NCBI RefSeq assembly: GCF_037102585.1
Contig: NW_027043820.1
Span: 1,274,501-1,338,500 of the forward strand
Source of the DNA: Saccharomycopsis crataegensis
Taxonomy: Eukaryota; Ascomycota; Saccharomycetes; Ascoideales; Saccharomycopsidaceae
DNA length: 64,000 bases
Direction: 5' to 3'
Below, in pieces: positions 58,831 through 64,000 of the stretch. Position numbers and translations under genes: made by a program. The first letter of the stretch is position 1, and every line of letters starts with the position of its first letter. The notes beneath the pieces are model-generated. The model was not told the origin of the DNA and did no database searches. It worked only from the letters and a program-made list of their open reading frames with translations.

Positions 58831-61800
58831 TCATTTTCTGACCCAAGAACTCCATGAAGACATCCAAGTACCCTTCTGACTTTGATTTTCTTGATTATTT
58901 TTCTGTGACACCTTAATTGGATTGTTCATCTCAATTTCGTCATTAATTGAGTTCAATATCGTCAAATCATCTAAAGAGAAAGAACCAGATTCTAATGTCG
59001 AGTACTTCAAACCCTCTTTGCTAGAATGTTTATCAACCCCCAGACTAGAGCTGCGCACTGAACCGTTATCGTGTGAATTTTGCGTTGATGTGGACAAACT
59101 GTTCACATCAGAATGCTGATAACTATTTGAATTTCGGTATAACAATGGGTTGTTCAGTAATCTATTCTGGACATTAGCTCTTAAGAAGTTTAACCCATCA
59201 ATAAGTTGGTTCCGATTGTAATTTCTATCAAATTCCTCTTGCTTTTGGTTGAAATTGTCTGTCATTGCAACATGTAATGGATCGAAAATGTAGAAAATTT
59301 CGTTGTCAGTTAGTCTATCAAAGGCTTTATAATTATCAGTGGACATCCAAGTTTTCATAAAATGAAGATTGAAGTTATCAATATTATTTATATCAACTCC
59401 TGATACGAGCATGGACTGATTAACCACTGGGTTTCTTTGTGGAGAAGTAGTTTGGTCCACGAAAGTAGTCTTGTATCCCAATTTATTCAAAAATTTATCA
59501 TATTTCACTGATGATAAGAGGCCCAATAAATAATCCTCAAAGAAAAGTCTGATATAATCCTCTGAACCATTGAAACTGGTTTCCTCTTCAATAAAATTCT
59601 CGTCGTTATTCTTATCCGCGCTATTGTAATAAAATTCATCAACATTTTTGGTCACGAAATCAATAAATCTTCTATCGCAAGATGTTAATGAAAGAGCTGG
59701 ATTCAATTGTTTGTTGACCACCTGTACAGAAAAATCATCCAAATTAACCATCACATCACAGTATTTCTCCTTTTGACCTAATAAGAGGTCATTTGATGAG
59801 CCCATAACATAATGAGTAATCTTATCATTAGAGGTGATATCGCTGAGTTGTTGTAAAGGGGTATAAGGGTTGAAAACACCATTTAATCCAAACGGTTGTA
59901 ATGGCAACCCCAAAAATTTCAATAATGAGTACCGGTTTGAAGTCTTCAAATTCAAAGACTTGGAAGAATTAAGCTCAAGGAAATTCAAATATGGGGAGCC
60001 ACAGTCATTCAAATTCGAAATCAAATTAGGAATTAACGAAATTAAAGCAAGTTGAGCGTTACATAATTTTTCAATGTTTTTACTGAAAAATAACACCTTC
60101 TTCTCCAACAATATTGCCTTGAAAATAGTCAAAACATTTCTTTTAAGGAAATGAATAAGCTCCTTTAATGATAACCCGACATAGAAGTCATTTTCTTTCA
60201 ACACACTAGTGATGCCTTCATTGACATTATTTGGAGAAACCTTCAACACTTCACTTCTTTGTTGTTCTACCAATTTTGGATCAGGAGAATACAAATTGCA
60301 CAAGTTGTCAAATAAGATTTTCAAGAGTGACTTATCGGTAAAATCCTTTTGCAAGAAAAACGATTTCGTGATGATACTTAACTTTTCTTTCAATTGACCA
60401 AAAATTGGTTGACGACATAATATGACAATTGATTTTTGCACCGAAGTTCTGGTTATGCCTGGACTCTTAACAGTTAACTCATCGGTAGATATCTGTCTGA
60501 CGCAAGAAATTGCCCATAATGTAGTCACATTCTCATTAAATTTAACCAAATCTTTTTCAACTTCATCTTCTAATGTATCGTTTTTCAATTTATTATCTAG
60601 ACTGGAAACATCGATGTTTCCATTCAAAGCATCGTAGTCCTTTAGATTCTCATATTTTCCAACATCACAGAGATTGTTTAATGTCATTCCGTTACTCTCA
60701 TCGTACAAAACATTGAAATACGAAAAAGTTTCTTCGAAGTCATGAGAGCCATCTGGTAAAGCTTGGAATGGTAATACCGGCCACTTGGAGCTCATCAAAC
60801 TAATGGATTCTGGAGATTCATTAATATCAATTTCACCATTCTCATCGATCCAATATTCAATTTCAGGACCTCTAATATGATTGAAATCACATAAGCAGAC
60901 CGCAAATACGATACTATTCATCGGATCCATTTTCGGAGTTTTTGGGAACTTCCGCTTATTCAAAGAAGGAAGGGGCAATGGTAAGTCAGAGGATATAATG
61001 GGCTTCGATCCCCTTTTGCTATACATTTCTTTGATTTCACCAGTTACACGCTCTCTGGTGTTTGGTGACATCGGAGCATCAAGAGTTGATGGAGATGGTG
61101 AGTGTAGCACTTGGTTCCTTATCACTTTTGGCGAGCTATCGAGTACTTTAGGGACTCCCATGAATGGAGAAATTTTATTGGCATATGGGTTGGTATTTGG
61201 GGATACAGTAGTAAAACGTCTATCCATTTCCAGAGCAGGTGAAGAAACTCCAGAAAATGTTGGTGATTTTTCAAATAGTGGACTTTTATCGAATATCGGC
61301 GACCGTCTTCTAGAGCCGCTGACAATTCTTTGCTTTGACGCTTTAGGTGAGAATATAGGAATTATTGGTGAAGATTTCACGAAGGGCTTGAATTTAGGAG
61401 AAACCACCTCTCTACTAGCATCATTACTAACTCTTCTAGAACTGCTTATTGGCCGAAGCTTGAAGTTTCCAATTTCTGAAGGTGAGTCATCGATTTTGGA
61501 CACTACCTCCAGATCTTGCATGATATCAACAGAAGCTTCACTGGCAGGAGTTGCTGTAACATCAACTGCAAATGGATTAACTTCTGCAAAGCTTGAACCT
61601 ATTGGTGAGGCTATAGATTCAGACTCTTCCACTGCAAAGTCAGATGTTGTTGTTGGGCTTTTTTCATATTCATCATCTTTCAACTCTTGGCCAACTTGAG
61701 AAATCTGGCTTCTCTTTTGCTCAATCTCCTCTTTTAAATCCAGTCTATCTTCTCCGGTGCTGAGATCTTTTTCACGGCTTTCTTCGGAACTCCAGACATT

Positions 61801-62824
61801 ATTCTCCGGCTCAACTGTAGCTTCGCTTATAATTGGGGATTCGAAAATTGAGCCATCATTTCCTTTAGTATCTTGAACGCTCAAAAAGTCTTCCTGCTTA
61901 CCTTTTGCAGCTTTGCCTCCTCCTGTGTAATCATCTGAACTAACGTCATCAAAAGAATTGTTTCCAGAGCCAGCTTTGAAGGCATCTGTTGAGTGTTTTT
62001 CAGTCTGGTTTGGTGGCAATGTGATTTCCTCCAGCAATACCTTTCTGTCAAAAGCAGAAACGAAGTCTGGGTTATCAGATTCAACAGATCCTATATGCTC
62101 ATTTGGTGGTTCATCTTTTTGTGAGTCCAACTTCAAGTCTTTTTGCAAGGCATGTGAAACATCGACGTCTGATCCCTCGCCGATCTCAAGCTCCTTTGAT
62201 TTGGAAATACGGTGGTCATCATGGTTATGGTTTGAAGTAAGTTGTTCATTGAGATTTCCAGTCACAGAAAATTCAAAATCGGATTCCACTCCAGGGGATA
62301 AAAAGGACCCTGAATCATCTATAGCAGAGCTTAGCGCAGTATTATACGGATCAATGTCACTAAGATTTTGAGCTCTATCGATTGCAGGGTTGATATGAAG
62401 TTTTTTGGCATCTTTTTCCATGACTAGCATCCCATGGTTTGCTGGGAGATGTTCTGCTTTCAGTGTATTGGAATCTTCCTTCAAAATAATTACTTTGTCT
62501 TTTTCATTCTCATGATTGGATTCTGTATCAATTACGTGAGTATTGGATTGACTTTTAGAAGGAGCTCTAGCTTCTTCAAATACAAAATCAACATCGTCAT
62601 CGTCATCACTATCTTCAATGTCATGCAGTTCAACTTCACTCTCTTCAACATTATGATCTGCTTTTCTTTCAACTTTTTCGGTGCCTTTAATATTATTAAT
62701 ATCACTACCTTCAGTATCTGAGAGTATATTTTTATCCTCATGATTGTTATGATCATTTTTGTCTATTTCTTTTGCGTCAATTGAGGCAATTGGCTGTTGC
62801 AGACGGGAATCCTCAAACACAAAG

Positions 62825-62872
<48 letters not shown>

Positions 62873-63297
62873 CTGAAATCTTCGAGCTCATCAAAGTGCT
62901 GTGTTTCAAAGGTAATGCCTTCCTCTGTTTCCATGTGGCTGTTAGATGTGATACTTGCTCTCACCACAGAGACATCATCGCTGCCTGGCTTGGGACTTGA
63001 CACTTGATTCGAATTATCATTTTCCTGAACTGATTTGTTATCCAACAACGGACTCCCAAGATTCGATTTTTTTCGCAAACTACTGTCTTTCTGCTCCAAA
63101 ACAGGGGATTCAAACATGTGTTTTAGTTTGTTCATTTTGGGGCTCAACACTTTTTTTGCTTTCTGATCTGATGTGTCGTCAGCTGGAGGAACATTGATCT
63201 CCAAGCCCTTTTTATCGGAAAGCGATGCCGTTGTGGACACCGATTCTACATCCAGATGGGCGTCATGCAAAATAGTATTTTCGGTGGGTTCAGACAT
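58831..63297 (-). CDS. AVL9: Avl9-type secretory pathway protein with long N-terminal extension
   Basis: The protein has 1488 residues. The Avl9 core begins at about residue 790: IVFAVCLCDFNHIRGPEIEYWID, then WPVLPFQALPDGSHDFEETFSYFNVLYDE, later ILCRQPIFGQLKEKLSIITKSFF and LKELIHFLKRNVLTIFKAILLEKKVLFFS. Avl9 belongs to the DENN-related superfamily and acts in late Golgi exocytic traffic. It was found as essential when VPS1 and APL2 are missing. S. cerevisiae Avl9 has 764 residues, close to the 699-residue core here. The extra 789 residues are disordered and acidic, with Asp runs (about 140-160) and many Ser-Pro sites (SPKFKPF, SPIFDKSPLFEKSPTF). They form one open frame with the core and no splice sites were needed. 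Separate genes are unlikely, as no stop lies between. Confidence 0.85.
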
Positions 63298-63920
63298 TGG
63301 ATAAAATCACCGCCTTGTCGGATGGTCTTACAAATTTTGTTTGTGGTACCGGGGAAGGCTGATTTTGAAAAATCGATGAAAATACAGACACGTTACGCAG
63401 CCCCTTCCTTGCATCTCTCAGATGTATACCATCATGCCGGGAAACTTCTCGCTGATTTTAGTGGAATTGGCTATAAATCCAAATATGTTTACTTATTTAA
63501 ATAAAAAATTTCAGCAAAACAAAATTCTGCTACATTGGAAAAACAAAAATATTCTCTGAACCAAATTTATCCTGTGCCTACTACTGCTTCAAATTACACA
63601 ACATCGACTCGTTGTGGCAGCCCATTTTATCAGGAAACAATAACACGATTTCTTTGAAAATTATTGCTTTACGTTAATCTTAGCCATTAAGAGGCAGGCC
63701 AGAGTAGAATTTTGAGATCTCTGGCCTGTTTTGATTCTTCGTGAAAAGCAAATGAAAATATTAACTAGTTCACACAAATGGCTTTCCAAGTCATCAAAGA
63801 TAAAAAAAAAAAAAGTAGAAGAATAGAAAAAAATTGAACAATAATAATTTTATATTGAAAATATAATACAATTTCACATAACTTTTAAACTATAATACAT
63901 CTAAGTTTTTCCTTGAGATC
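63298..63920. other. AVL9 upstream region
   Basis: This 623-bp region lies upstream of AVL9. It contains A-tracts at about 63802-63814 and an AT-rich end that would be the 3' region of the next minus-strand gene. No gene seen in it. Confidence 0.5.
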
Positions 63921-64000
63921 TTAGTATGATGGGAAAGTGTGCATAGACATTTCTGTAATTTCGTCTTCAAGTCTCTGGAAAAAGTCGTTACTTGACTGGC
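63921..64000 (-). CDS. Probable C-terminal end of a further gene (cut by window edge)
   Basis: On the minus strand a frame enters from the right edge and ends at TAA (63921-63923). Its last 25 residues include SSNDFFQRLEDEITEMSMH and end in FPSY. The composition looks like real protein, and the following sequence is AT-rich as in other 3' regions here. It is too short to identify, and chance cannot be excluded. Confidence 0.4.
   Translation of the reverse strand, partial: QSSNDFFQRLEDEITEMSMHTFPSY

Noticed and set aside
60881-61699. 272-codon plus-strand frame inside AVL9
   Set aside because: It is antisense to a disordered, Ser/Pro-rich part of AVL9, has no family features, and the AVL9 frame explains the region.

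Overview
The window looks like nuclear DNA of a budding yeast (Saccharomycotina). Genes are compact and mostly intronless, intergenic DNA is AT-rich, and nearly every gene has an obvious yeast orthologue: USO1, ATG17, SLM1, SPE3, SAT4/HAL4, CCR4, ERG12, FCY2, REI1, KRE6/SKN1, MGR3, RPH1-like, FHL1, LMO1, IFH1, YCF1, RGP1 and AVL9. Three genes (SPE3, ERG12, the JmjC gene) carry one short 5'-proximal intron with a yeast-type donor and branch site. CTG codons are very rare: two in the 1569-codon YCF1 gene and three in SLM1. Where CTG falls at positions I can align from memory with family members, it sits on serine, which suggests a CUG-Ser yeast. I cannot name the species.

Layout. 1-9848: USO1 (N-terminal part only, cut by the window edge), ATG17, SLM1, a velvet-domain regulator and a YBL036C-type PLP homeostasis protein. 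9849-16840: a 1.5-kb gene-free stretch, SPE3, a yapsin-like protease and the SAT4 kinase. 17871-24863: CCR4, ERG12 and an FCY2-type permease. 25466-33667: REI1, a KRE6/SKN1 glucan synthesis protein, an intracellular GH43 glycosidase and a candidapepsin-like protease. 33992-38636: MGR3, a UPF0029/IMPACT protein and a JmjN/JmjC demethylase. 39056-47286: FHL1, LMO1 and IFH1, all on the minus strand. 47922-55014: YCF1 and RGP1, divergent. 55096-58572: two genes I do not recognise with a small secreted peptide gene between them. 58831-63297: AVL9 with an unusually long N-terminal extension. The last 80 bases hold the end of another minus-strand frame.

How the genes relate. FHL1 and IFH1 encode a DNA-binding protein and its coactivator for ribosomal protein genes, and REI1 acts in 60S maturation. 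USO1, RGP1 and AVL9 act in Golgi and secretory traffic. KRE6/SKN1 and the yapsin act at the cell wall. ERG12 and SPE3 are metabolic, and the ERG12 upstream region has a sterol-response core motif. SLM1 and LMO1 belong to TORC2 and Rho5 signalling.

The most striking item is the velvet-domain gene (6138-7973). This family governs development and secondary metabolism in filamentous and dimorphic fungi and is absent from the familiar model yeasts. Other notable items: an in-frame, presequence-like N-terminal extension on SPE3, a KDM4-type demethylase without zinc fingers, the FHL1-LMO1-IFH1 cluster, a 28-bp perfect palindrome with two CACGTG boxes upstream of CCR4, and a Kex2/Ste13-type small secreted precursor with pheromone-response-like elements upstream. 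I saw no transposon, LTR element, tRNA or rRNA.
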